Shown here piece after piece: positions 44,681-55,174 of a DNA stretch of 64,000 nucleotides; position 1 is the first letter of the stretch, and each line of letters opens with the position of its first letter. The stretch is taken from assembly GCA_032716605.1 (NCBI GenBank), contig CM064501.1, positions 28,878,044-28,942,043 of the forward strand, written 5' to 3'. The position numbers and the translations under genes were made by a program. The notes beneath the pieces are model-generated. The model saw only the letters and a list, made by a program, of their open reading frames with translations, did no database searches and was not told the origin of the DNA. The DNA comes from Paralithodes platypus (taxonomy: Eukaryota > Arthropoda > Malacostraca > Decapoda > Lithodidae).

Positions 44681-45463
44681 AACCCTCTGATCCAAAATGC
44701 CTAACTAATTACATATAGTATCTCTGAGAGCTCGCTGACGGATATATGAAATGAACGTCAAGGGGAAGGGCAGTTAATTAATAGTAGGATATACGAGAGA
44801 GAAGAAGGTAAGCAGTGGTAGAGAAAGTTCGCAATAGGGGGGTGAGGTGGGCTGATAGATTACAAAGGGATGTTTGCGTTACAGCACTACGAGGAGCTCT
44901 GAGGGAGACACAAGGACAGGAGCCCGCACCACCGTCCCAGGACAGCGGCCGCCATTCACAGACGACTACGTCACCAGGCAGCAGAAGGCGCCAGGAGCCA
45001 CCAGCCAATCAAGGGCGCGGGAAAGCGCGCAAGCGGGAAAACACCTCGAGTGAGGGAGGCAACACATACCTATGCACGCACATATTACCACCACACTCGC
45101 GCTATTCTCTCTCTCCCTCCACAATGCATCTTATATTCTACTAATTATATAAAATACTTCCCGTTGTCACAGACGAAAGTAAAGACCGCCACGGGACTGT
45201 CTGTAACAACACGAACACTATGAAAGAAAGACCAACATTCTCTGATATCTGTAGCCCATTTCACTGCCGGGGGAGAGGGAAGAAGAGGATAGGGAGCCAA
45301 CCGCCGCCCCCTCGCGGTCGCTGGGGAGCTGACGTGCGTCACACAACACATGACTGCTCAGAGCTGCTTCGCAACTATCTCGCCGTCTCACTCACGGTCT
45401 TGGACCCTCTCTTTCACAAACGCCACTTATTGAGCTCTTAACTCACTAGGCACTGCCCCCATT

Positions 45464-45680
45464 AACATATTTTGAATATGGGAATATTCATACAATGCTA
45501 ATTAATTAAAGACAGCGAGGGTATTTATTTGGCGTGTCGGTGGGCTTTGTGGTAATGCACTGACACCAAGTACAGCACAAATTCCATCCCAATATTATCT
45601 TCCCATTCATACATCGGGATTTGAACCCGGGACTTTAGGATTACCAGTCCAGTGGCAAGACCACTACACCAAACCTCCCC
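45464..45680 (-). mobile_element. tRNA-derived SINE family A, copy 2
   Basis: Inverted head with GGTTCAAATCC (box B, about 45617-45627 complement) and GTGGTCTTGCCACTGGACTG. Ends at the same ATGAATATTCCCATATTC block as 30567-30782. Confidence 0.85.
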
Positions 45681-45730
45681 TATAATGTATTTGATGTTGC
45701 TACAGTAGGTCAAAGTGTTATTTTCTTTAA

Positions 45731-46106
45731 CCCCTTATCGACGGGGATATTTGTATCTTCTACTACCCGCCTGGCGGGCATAATTACCCTAAACGAGCTT
45801 CATTCCATGCTATATTTCATGCATAAACAAGAACCAGAGCGTAATTCAATTATGTATCCGTGAAAGGGCAATAATAGAGCTTTCCAATGACACCTAAATC
45901 ATCCTTGTACGGCCACGGGTTCTCTTGCAACGATGTTACAACACGAGGGGAAAAACCCTAAAATACGGTAAATTCCCCAGTTTTTCCTTGTTCTCGCGAG
46001 GCCTGGGGTGTGGGATGGTTCGGAGGTTACTTCAGTGGCGGGACTACGTCTCAGGGGTGGCCATGATTCTCTCACTCGACATATGTCGGGCCCCGCAGCT
46101 TGAGTG
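45731..46106. mobile_element. TTAA element family 3, copy 1
   Basis: TTAA at 45727-45730 and 46107-46110. Interior blocks (TAAACGAGCTTCATTCC, TGCATAAACAAGAACCAGAG, AGCTTTCCAATGACACC) match 48104-48581 and, inverted, 59046-59525. The right end reads inverted CACTCAAGCTGCGGGGCCCG then ACATATGTCG, the family's subterminal palindrome. Confidence 0.85.
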
Positions 46107-46110
46107 TTAA

Positions 46111-46337
46111 CCCTCTCCGACATATGACGCGATTTTGAGCCTATTAGGGATACTTTAGAACCTTTGTTACCATCAGGGGTATTTAGAAACCTTTAGTTTA
46201 GTTAATTTAACCTCTGCAGTTGTCTTTGAGTTAGCTGTGGGCAGAGCACTAATTTTGGAGAGGTAATTATAAGAGTGAGAGAACTCTATTTCTTATTGCT
46301 AATCTGGCAATCTCTGCGTCATACGAGTCTGAAAGGG
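46111..46337. mobile_element. TTAA element sharing its left TTAA
   Basis: Left CCCTCTCCGACATATGACGC; right, inverted, CCCTTTCAGACTCGTATGAC. They match at most positions. The left TTAA (46107-46110) is shared with family 3 copy 1 and the right TTAA (46338-46341) with the next element. An internal block recurs inverted at 6555-6625. Confidence 0.8.
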
Positions 46338-46341
46338 TTAA

Positions 46342-46550
46342 TATCCCCTAATGTACAGGCGACGTTTTTTTACTTTTATTCTAGCTACATTTAGACGATT
46401 TTATGCAGTTTAAGAAGGATCTGTGGTAGTAAAAATAGTTGTGTGAGCTAGTTCGAATTCTGATGATTGTTGGAGGTCATTTTTAAGTTGAATAGAATCA
46501 TCTTTAGTAGCCAAAATATAGTTAAAAGGACGGCACCGGTACTGAAGGGG
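46342..46550. mobile_element. Third abutting TTAA element
   Basis: Shares TTAA 46338-46341 and ends at TTAA 46551-46554 after TACTGAAGGGG. Its interior (GATTTTATGCAGTTTAAGAAG) matches 46736-46936 (GATTTTATGTAGTTTAAAAAG), so the two belong to one family. Confidence 0.65.
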
Positions 46551-46735
46551 TTAACTACTGTTGTCATTATTATTATTATTATTTTCAAAATATTGGTTTC
46601 ATATAATCCATCAAGTAATTTTTCGTTAGTATCCCAATATCAAAATATGTCCTAGATAAAGGTTATTATGATTGCCACCAAATTGTACAAGTTACATTGT
46701 TTGTGTTACGTAGTTCTCTGATATACAATATTTAA

Positions 46736-46936
46736 CCCCTTCAACACCATGGAACCTTATTACCTTTGATTATGGCTAAAATTAGATGATTTTATGTAGT
46801 TTAAAAAGGACCTAAGAGGGTTTATTGCGATCGTATTTACCCATTTGAGTAATATGGGTAGAATAATTATAATCTAAATAGAATCTTCTAATGGTAATAA
46901 GAATGTGGTGAGAATTACGTAATGGTGGAGAAGGGG
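46736..46936. mobile_element. Fourth TTAA element in the cluster (201 bp)
   Basis: TTAA at 46732-46735 and 46937-46940. Ends CCCCTTCAACACCATGG and, inverted, CCCCTTCTCCACCATTAC. Confidence 0.8.
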
Positions 46937-46940
46937 TTAA

Positions 46941-47455
46941 CTGTTTTTGTCTGGTATCCCTATTTACGGAAAATAGGAAACAAACCCAAAAATATTGAGG
47001 CCATTGAGGTGAGAGATGTTCGTCCTCTACATACGTTTACCATTCAGTAGTAAAAGAGGCTTATAATATAAAGAGCTTAACATTATCTGTCCAATCTTAG
47101 TTTATTGGTCTCTATGAAGGCAGGCCCAACTGCGTCGACCATCCCGGGGATTCCTTGTTCCATCATCTACACCAGAATGGGAGAGTTTATGGCTAGTTTA
47201 GTGGGAGGTAGTGGTGGTGAGAGAGAGAAAGAGAGAGAGTACAAAGGAGTACAAAGGAAATCAAGCAACAACAGGTATAGTGACCCTTCTAGGCTGCTTG
47301 TCCTCCACAACACTGAGGATCAAGTGTCCAAACAGTGGTTTAGAGTGGGTAAGGGAACATTGGAAAGGGAAATACTGCCCTGGAACTAATGCCCATGGCA
47401 GGATTAGGAAGTTAGTAGGGGACAGATGGGTTAGTAACTGAGGGGGGGATAAAAT
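46941..47455. other. Unassigned sequence
   Basis: No gene or named repeat. A short AG tract at about 47220. Confidence 0.35.
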
Positions 47456-47462
47456 AAAGTTA

Positions 47463-49940
47463 TTAATTTACAGACGCAGTCAGTCGCGGGTTTGATGCAC
47501 GATATTTGTCTAGGCAAAGTTTAAAAGAATCATCGGTGCTGCAGTCTATAACGTCTCGGGGAAGCCCATTCCACAAGTTGACAACTCGATTGAAGAAGAA
47601 ATTCTTAGATTCGAGAGAGTTAAAAGTTTTACCAATAATTGTGCAACCGAGCCCCCACGCATTATTAGATTGGTCGATAGTGAAGTACTTACTACAGTTC
47701 ATATTGTCGATGCCTTTGATGATTTTGAACACTGGGACTTAAGTCGCCTCTTAATCTGCGTTGGGTTAAAGGAAATAGATTTAATTCTCTAAGACGCTCC
47801 TCATATGGTTTGTTCTTTGGGCTACGTATCATTTTGGTAATTCTACTCTACGTTGAACTCGTTCTAGCTTGTCTATATCTTTTTGGCAATAAGGGCACCA
47901 GGACTGAACGCAGTATTCCAGAAGAGGGCGGACTAAGGAATTGTAAAGAGTTAGGATAACTTCTTTGGATTTATGCTCAAATGACCTGCCTATAAAGCCA
48001 ATTATTTTGTTTGCCTTCTTGACAACTTCTGAACATTGTTGATTTGGTTTAAGGTTACTCGATATTGTTACTCCCAGATCGGTTTCTCTGTCTACACTCT
48101 TAACACTCAAAGAGCGGCCTAGGCGGTAACTTCTACTACCCGCCAAGCGGGTGGTTTTACCCTAAACGAGCTTATTTCCGTGCTGTTTTCCATGCATAAA
48201 CAAGAGCCAGAGCGTAATACAATTATGTATCCCTGAAAGGGCGATAATTGAGCTTTCCAATGACACCAGAACCATCCTTCTACGACCACGCGTTCTCTTG
48301 CAACGATCGTGCAAGACGAAGGAAAAATCCATAAAATACTGTAATTTCCTTACATAATTCCCTGTGTAGCGAGGTAGTGAGTGTGGATGTGTGTGGATGG
48401 GACGGCAGTTTCCGCGCGGGATCCGTGCCGAACGGTCAGAATCAACCTACGCTCCTCCCACCGCTCGGACTCTATCTCAGAGCCGATTATGTGCTCAAAA
48501 TTGCATGCTACTATAGCCGGGCCCCTCCACATAGCCCTTGGTTCTCTTGTCCGACTATAGCCGGGCGCCGCTCTTAAGGGGTTAAGCTAAGTGCCATTCA
48601 TCGAATAGTTTGCTTTCTCATTTTGGTATCCGATATGTAGTACTTTACATGTATTCGCATTGAAACTCATTTGCCAAATATGCGCCCAACGTGATAACTT
48701 ATCTAGATTGTGTTGCATATCGTCAACTTGTTCTTTTGAGACTACGCTATTTGCATAATGTGTATCGTCAGCAAACTTTGAGATTGTACAGGTGAGACCC
48801 TCATCTAGGTTGATGAAAGAGAAAAAAGAGAAAGAGAATTGGACCTAGTACCGATCCCTGGGGTACCCCGCTACATACATTGGTCCACTTAGATGCCTTA
48901 CTGTTTATTACTACTCTTTGCTTTCTCTCACTGAGCCAATTTTCTATCCATTTCAACACACCGTCTTGTATTCCATGCGCTTTTAGTTTTAGCAGTAAAC
49001 ATTTGTGGGGAACTTTGTCAAAGGCCTTTTGAAATAAAGGTATATAATATCTACAGCTTTACTATCATCATGAGGATATCGTGAAAGAAGTCTAAGAGAT
49101 TTGTTAAGCAGGAGCGTTTGTTACGAAAGCCGTGTTGAGTATCTTTAAGTATGTTATTTGCCTCTAAGTGATTTACGAGTCTGTCTCTTATGAGTGTTTC
49201 TAGCATTTTACATACAACTGAGGTTAAGCTAATTGGACGATAGTTACTGGGTAGGGATTTGCTGCCTTTTTTAATATCGGTGTTACATTGGCTAGCTTCC
49301 ACTGATTAGGCATAGTTCCAGACTGCAAGGATTTATTGAATAGCAATGTCAGTGGTTTGGAGAGCTCATCTTTAGCTTCCTTTAGAACTCTAGGTGAGAT
49401 TGTATCAGGTCCCGGCGTTTTATTTACCTTGAGTTTTTCTAAACAATTCAATACTTCTCTCTCTGTAACGGTGATATTGCTTAGAACATCTTAATTATCA
49501 ATCTGAATCGGCGATGATGTAGGGATATCACTGAGGTCTTCTATTGTAAAAACTGATGCAAAGAAGGTATTGAGGGCATTACTCATTTGTACTTCGTCTT
49601 TGGTGTATTCTCCATTTTCATCGACTATCGGTCCAACAGTTGAGGTAACTACTTTTTTCTTTCTGATATAACTATAGAATTCTTTCGGGTTTGTTTTACT
49701 TTGATTCGCAACATGTAACTCCATGGTCTTTTTAATTTGCTTAATTAACTTTTTGTCTTTGCGTCGTAGTTCTACAAATTTCACCCGTTCTTCGTCATTT
49801 TGTGAGGATTTGAATCTATCATTAGCAAACTTTTTAGCAAGCAGACAGTTTGAAATATCTTTATTCCACCATTTGGGCTTATCATTAATGCCTGCACGCC
49901 GTATTTTCAATGGTATGCAGTCTTGCACTGCCGTAAGGTA
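47463..49940 (-). pseudogene. RT domain of the host CR1-like LINE
   Basis: From the 5' side: a linker with KPKWWNKDISNCLLAKK, then LKVNKTPGPDTISPRVLKEA, SLQSGTMPNQWKLANVTPIL, LPSNYRPISLTSVVCKMLET, QHGFRNKRSCLTNLLDF, SGVPQGSVLGP (about 48850) and KFADDTHYANSV (catalytic Asp pair, about 48770), then after the TTAA insertion SVDRETDLGVTISSNLKP, NSLVRPLLEYCVQSWCPY and FFNRVVNLWNGLPRDVI. Several frame changes separate the pieces, so no active polymerase is made from this copy. Confidence 0.88.
48104..48581. mobile_element. TTAA element family 3, copy 2, inside the LINE RT
   Basis: TTAA at 48100-48103 and 48582-48585. Left CACTCAAAGAGCGGCC; right, inverted, CCCCTTAAGAGCGGCGCCCG then GCTATAGTC, with the CTATGTGG spacer and a second GGGGCCCGGCTATAG. 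Excision at one TTAA restores the flanking RT frame (SMNGT to KSVDRET). Confidence 0.9.
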
Positions 49941-50220
49941 AGTGGTTGTGAAACACTCCTATGCCGACCTCCGAGCTGTCAACACCTCGCAGCTGCTCCC
50001 CGATAATGAGTTACCTTGTGTGAAGTTGATAGGAGTGTCTAAGTGTTGTCCCGGAAATTTATATGTGCATTTCAATAAGTAATTAGGTGTTTTATGAGCA
50101 ATTCAGATTTAATTGGATATTCCAAGTAATTGAAAATATGGATTAAGTAAAACAGTTCCTGGAGTGAGATGGGATAGTGGGGCGATTGTTGTTTTTAGGC
50201 TGGCAGACGACCACCTCGCG

Positions 50221-51333
50221 ATGGCGGGAAGGCGTGAAAGCCTAGCTGGGGATGAGGAGGATTATGAATTTGAAGGCTTTATCACCGAGGACAAGGATGA
50301 TCAGTTGGCAAGTATGAAAAAACAATTAATGGGTCTTGTGAGATGGAGGGGAGTGATGGAAAATTGGAGGAAGGAGTTAGGGGCTAAAGTAGAAGTTTTG
50401 TCCGATATGTGTGGCGTTACTAGCGGGGTGGATAGGCCTAGGCCAGTGAGTGACAGCCTAGAGGCAGTGATGGCCAGAGTAGACGAGTTAGCGTCGGAAA
50501 ATGTGGCACTCAAGGCTCAGCTTAAGGAATATGAGGGCCACCTGAGTGAGGAAGTAAAAGGAATTAGTGAGGTAAAAAATGAGTGGACAAGGGTAGAGAG
50601 TGCCACGATGGTAGCCCTTGAGGAAATTGTGAGGGAGCAGAAGGAAGAGAGAGAAAAGGAAAAGAAAGAGTTTGAAAAAAATGTAGTGCAAGTTTTAAAG
50701 AAGAAAGAGAAGGTAGTGAGAGAGACAATAGATAGAGGTAAGTGTGTAGTAATCTTTGGAGATGTGGAAGAGCACCTGGCAGATATGAAGGTAAGAAAGG
50801 AAAGGGATGTTGTGAAAGTCAAGGGGATACTGGATTACTTAGACGAGGGTTATGGATGGGTAAAAGAACTGGAGGAGGTGAGAAGGTTAGGAATATATAA
50901 GAAGGGCGAGATGAGACCACTAAGAGTGGAACTAAAGTTTAGATCAACAGCAGAAGCAGTAGCCAGTGTGAGCTGGAAATTAAATTCGACAGAGCTGAAT
51001 CATATAAGGGTAAAAAAGGACCTAAGTGTAGAAGAACGAGAACAGTTAAGGGAACTCCAAGCTAAGGCTGATGAAGAGAATGGAAAGTTGTCTGAAGAGC
51101 AAAAGAAGAATTTTTTTTGGAGAATAAGGGAAGGGCAAGTAAGGAAGTGGTACATCAGGAGCCACCAAGAACCGAAAGTAAGAGGAGTGATAGGGAAAGA
51201 GACAGAGAGACAAGTACGAAGTCAAAGCAAGGAGACGGAGCGAGAGATAATGCAGGGAGCAGGGGACCGGAGAGAGAGCCAGGATGTGGTGGAGAGGGTG
51301 GAACAGAGGGAGAGAGAGGGGGGAGGAGAATAG
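50221..51333 (+). CDS. LINE ORF1 protein with coiled coil and RRM-like region
   Basis: RNA-binding chaperone-type ORF1 (about 370 residues). I choose ATG 50221 (MAGRRESLAGDEED) because the longer frame begins with GTG. A long Lys/Glu coiled coil (about residues 90-185) is followed by an RRM-like segment (RGKCVVIFGDVEEH, PLRVELKFRSTAEAVASV) and a C-terminal domain (LSVEEREQLRELQAKADEEN, RKWYIRSHQEP) similar in layout to LINE ORF1 proteins. It overlaps the start of the ORF2 frame. Confidence 0.8.
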   Translation: MAGRRESLAGDEEDYEFEGFITEDKDDQLASMKKQLMGLVRWRGVMENWRKELGAKVEVLSDMCGVTSGVDRPRPVSDSLEAVMARVDELASENVALKAQLKEYEGHLSEEVKGISEVKNEWTRVESATMVALEEIVREQKEEREKEKKEFEKNVVQVLKKKEKVVRETIDRGKCVVIFGDVEEHLADMKVRKERDVVKVKGILDYLDEGYGWVKELEEVRRLGIYKKGEMRPLRVELKFRSTAEAVASVSWKLNSTELNHIRVKKDLSVEEREQLRELQAKADEENGKLSEEQKKNFFWRIREGQVRKWYIRSHQEPKVRGVIGKETERQVRSQSKETEREIMQGAGDRRESQDVVERVEQREREGGGE

Positions 51334-51339
51334 AATTAG

Positions 51340-54241
51340 TGGGGGAGGTGGAACTGGGTCAGGGAAGGGATGGAGGAGGAGGAGGTGAACCTGGTAGGAG
51401 GCAGAGAGGGAAGAGAAACAAGGAGGTGGATTCAAATATACTGTGCTACTACACTAATATAGATGGAATAAACAGTAAAAAGGTAGAGTTAGATAATATA
51501 TTAAGAAAAGATCAACCACAGATAGTCTGTTTGACAGAGACAAAGCTGAACCAGGACTTTGACAGCAACATAGTGTTTAGTGAAGGATATAATATATGGA
51601 GAAATGATAGAAAGGGTAAAAGGGGAGGTGGAGTGGCAGTATTAGTTAAGAACCCTATGACAGCAAAGCACGTGGAGTTAAATAATGACAAGGCAGAAAT
51701 AATGGCAGTTGAACTCAATGATATAGAAGGAAAAAAGCTAGACATAGCAGTAGCTTACATGCCACCAAAGACCAGAGCATGGAGGGAGTTGGAATTTGAG
51801 GAGATGGTAGAGGATATGATTCAGTCGTTGAGAAGATTGCTTTTAAGGAAGAATCGATTGATCTTGGTAGGAGATTTCAACTGTAGTGAGGTTGATTGGG
51901 AATCGGGAGATGCAGGGCCAAATCAGAGATCTTGGGGAAGTCGGCTAGTGGAGTTGGTTACGGAAAATGTACTTACACAACATGTGAAGGAAAATACAAG
52001 AATGAGGGGTAATAACGAACCTTCTAAACTCGATCTGATTTTTACAAAAGATCCTCACGAAATTAGTGATATAAACTATCTATGTCCTGTAGGTAAAAGT
52101 GATCACCTATTACTAAATTGGAAGTTGACCTCGAGTAATGCCAATAGATTAGACAATAGCTACATAAATGACAGATTAAATTATAGTAAAGCTGATTATG
52201 TATCCTTGAAAAGATATTTAGAGGGAGTAGATTGGGATCTTATTTTGAAGGAACGGGACGTACAAGGTAAATATAGTAGATTCCTCGAAATTTATAGAGT
52301 AGGAACCAATATGTTTGTCCCAAGATATAAAACTGGAAATTTTACTAAGCAGAAAGATTGGTTTAATTTGAAATGCAAAAGAGCTTTGGGTAGGCGTGAT
52401 GCAGCTTGGGCTAGATTAAGAAGAAGGAACACTGAGAGTAATCGGAATAAATATAAACAGGAGAGGAATAGATATGTTAACATAATTAGGCAAGTTAAAA
52501 TGAACTATGAGAAGAACATAGTAAATAAATGTGAAAGTGACCCTAGATTATTTTATAAATATATAAACAGTAAGTTGAAGGTAAAGAAACAAATTACTAA
52601 ATTAAGAGTTGATGCTAGGACGTATGAAAATGTATCGGACATGTGTGAGGTAATGAATAACAAATTGGGGTCAGTTTTTACTAGAGAGGAAGGTTTTGAC
52701 GAACCACAGGCGGGAGTACTGGAGAGTGGTCTTAGTAAGATTGAAATAACTAGAGATGAGCTGTTATCTGCGATGAGAGGACTTGAAGTAAGGAAAGCTA
52801 TGGGACCGGATGAAGTGTCTGCCTGGGTTTTAAAGGAGTGTGCAGAGCAATTAGTGGAGCCAGTGAGGGACATAATTCAAGCTTCCTTAGATAAAGGACA
52901 GGTTCCTGTTGAATGGAAAAGAGCTAATATCATTCCGATATACAAGAATGGAAACCCTGAGGACCCTCTAAACTATAGACCAGTTTCACTTACTAGTATT
53001 GTATGCAAGATTTGTGAAAAGCTAATTAGGAAGAGATGGATGAAAATGTTGGAGAGAAAGAAAATAATAACCCCAAAGCAATTTGGATTCAGAGAAGGGA
53101 CATCTTGTGTTACCAGTTTGCTATGTTATTACAGTAGGGTGATAGATGTACTCCAAGAAAGAGGCGGATGGGTGGACTGCGTCTACTTAGACCTTTCCAA
53201 AGCATTCGATAAGGTACCACATAAGAGATTGTTATCTAAGCTTGAGACGCTAGGATGTGTCAGGGGGAGTTTGCTGAAATGGATGGAGAGCTATTTAACA
53301 GATAGGGAAATGAGGACCAACATTAGAGGAACTTACTCATCGTGGCGGAAAGTTGAGAGTGGTGTGCCGCAGGGATCTGTGTTGGCACCTCTCATGTTCC
53401 TTATGTACGTGAATGACCTGCCGATAGGCATAAACTCTTACATGTCAATGTTTGCAGATGACGTAAAAATTATGAGACAAATAACAAATAAAAGTAGTTG
53501 TGAGGAGCTGCAAGGGGATTTAGATAAAATATACGAATGGAGCACCAAGTGGAAAATGAAATTTAATATAAGTAAATGTCATGTGTTAAATATGGGAAGA
53601 AGTGTGAATAGACCAAATTGGGAGTACAGGATGGGAGATAATAAAATTAGCAAGGCCGAAAAAGAAAAAGATTTAGGGTTGATTATACAAGATACTTTGT
53701 CGCCAGAGAAACATATTAACAAGCTCTTTAGCGGAATGTATGCAATGGCCGGGAATATGAAAGTTGCTCTGAACTATTTGGATGAGACCATGGTAGCGAA
53801 AATTATGAAGAGTATGATTAGACCAAGATTGGAGTATGCAGCAGTGGTGTGGTCCCCGCATCTAAAGAAGCATATTCACAAGTTAGAAAGAATCCAGAGA
53901 GCAGTCACTAGATTGGTTCCAAGTCTCAGAGAACTGCCATATGAAGGGAGGCTAGACAAATTAAATCTACCGAGTCTAAAAGAGAGGAGAGAGAGGGAGA
54001 CATGATAATGATGTACAAATGTACCCGGGGGCTGGAGAGGCTGGATAGGGAGGATATATTAATTATGGATACAGGAATAACTAGAGGCCACAGCTACAAA
54101 GTTAAAAGACCTACCTGCAAGAACGATATCAGGAAGTTTAGCTTCCCCTATAGATGTATTGACAAATGGAATGGGTTGGAGGAGGAGGTGGTAGGGGCAA
54201 GGAACATCCATATTTTCAAGAAAAAATTGGATAAAAAGTAG
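51340..54241 (+). CDS. LINE ORF2: AP endonuclease and reverse transcriptase
   Basis: The endonuclease begins about 51430 (YYTNIDGINSKKVELDNIL, CLTETKLNQDF, VGDFNCSEVDWES, GKSDHLLLNWKL). After a basic linker (KQKDWFNLKCKRALGRRDA), RT has VRKAMGPDEVSAWVLKE, NYRPVSLTSIVCKICEKLI, YLDLSKAFDKVPHKRLL, SGVPQGSVLAPLMFLMYV and FADDVKIMRQI (catalytic Asp pair, about 53455). Thumb blocks are ISKCHVLNMG, EKDLGLIIQDTLSPEKHI and RPRLEYAAVVWSPHLKKHI. At 53985-54005 an AG repeat shifts the frame; the protein resumes with GDMIMMYKCTRGLERLD and ends SFPYRCIDKWNGLEEEVV at 54241. Apart from that slip all motifs are intact. Confidence 0.92.
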
Positions 54242-54470
54242 ACTGAGAGACGGGACAACACGAGCTTAGCTCAACTCCTGTAAACTACAATTAGGTAAAT
54301 ACAATTAGGTAAATACTCCCTAGATGTATTTATGTCGTTATTGTTAGTCAGAAAGCTCCAGTCAGTTTCTTTAAACATTGATTTAACTTGATGAAAATTT
54401 GCTTTCTTGAAATTAGGGACTTTCTCAATGCTGCTATTTGGTTTGTTACTATTAAACTTTAAAGTGAAAG

Positions 54471-55140
54471 TTATCGTACGATGGTTGCTGTACTAAATTC
54501 ATCACCAACATATAAACTCTCTTTCAAGTCTTCTTTTGTTGCGAGTACAAGATCAAGCACATTATTACCACGGGTCGGAGATTGTACAAATTGAAAAAGT
54601 GAACTTTCTTGCAAATTAGCATAGAGGTCGTGTCCCGAGTGTGAAGTAAGAATATCTCCCCATTTAGTCACAGGTAAGTTGAAATCGCCAAGAATTACGG
54701 TATCTTGTATGTTAGTTATTGCTGCAATTTGTTCATAAACTTCACTGTCAGTTTGTACTGATTGAGCTGGGGGTCTGTATAATAAAGCTAGTGTTATTTT
54801 AGTTTCTCGGTTATTATTTAATAGTACGTAAGATATGTCTATATTCGCAATTTGAGGTTTTAACATTAAGACGGGATTAAGACTTTCCTTTATACAAAAA
54901 AGAACTCCTCCATTTCTATTGACCCGACTTTTCTCAAACATTGTATAACCAGGAAGCGTATATTCGGCTAAAAAGTCTCTGTCTTCCGTATTTAACCAAG
55001 ATTCTGTAATGCCGATTATATCATAATGTCCTGTAAACACGATTCCCTCTAGATCTGAAAATGTATTGCGTATGCTACGAGCATTTACATAGAACACCTT
55101 AAGAGTATTAGAGTTGGATGTTACTCACTGTGCATTGTCT
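54471..55140 (-). pseudogene. Endonuclease domain of the host CR1-like LINE
   Basis: The frame reads FYVNARSIRNTFSDLEG, IIGITESWLNTEDRDFL, NRNGGVLFCIKESLNPV, TVILGDFNLPVTKWGDIL and RGNNVLDLVLATK, the order of LINE apurinic endonucleases. A frame change near 54480 precedes the continuing linker (FNSNKPNSSIEKVPNFKKAN) that leads to the insertion site at 54316. Confidence 0.88.
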
Positions 55141-55174
55141 GAATTTTCAGTTCGTATTTGACTTACACTACCCT

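Larger units (their letters stand above)
34526..45340 (-). mobile_element. Gmr1-like Ty3/gypsy LTR retrotransposon, complete but mutated
   Basis: Two long LTRs (34526-36334 and 42053-45340, the latter with insertions) enclose gag, protease, integrase, reverse transcriptase and RNase H on the minus strand. A 4-bp CAAC repeat (34522-34525 and 45341-45344) is the likely target duplication. A primer-binding site and polypurine tract are present. Integrase precedes RT, the order reported for Gmr1-like elements and opposite to most Ty3/gypsy elements. Excluding the 1,533-bp insertion in the right LTR, the element is about 9.3 kb. No envelope-like gene seen. Confidence 0.92.
42053..45340 (-). repeat. 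5' LTR of the Gmr1-like element, interrupted
   Basis: Same ends as the 3' LTR. It is interrupted at 43161-44693 by a LINE and a TTAA element. The 13-bp AACCCTCTGATCC occurs on both sides (43148-43160 and 44681-44693) but only once in the other LTR, so it is the target duplication of the LINE. Confidence 0.92.
49941..54315 (+). mobile_element. Nearly intact CR1-like LINE (4.4 kb)
   Basis: It has a 5' leader (49941-50220), ORF1, ORF2 and a short 3' tail with two copies of ACAATTAGGTAAAT at 54287-54314. CR1-group LINEs typically end in short tandem repeats rather than poly(A). It sits inside the endonuclease-RT linker of the minus-strand LINE, with at most a TA duplication. Only one coding defect (in an AG repeat near 53990) is apparent, so the insertion is young. 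Confidence 0.9.
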
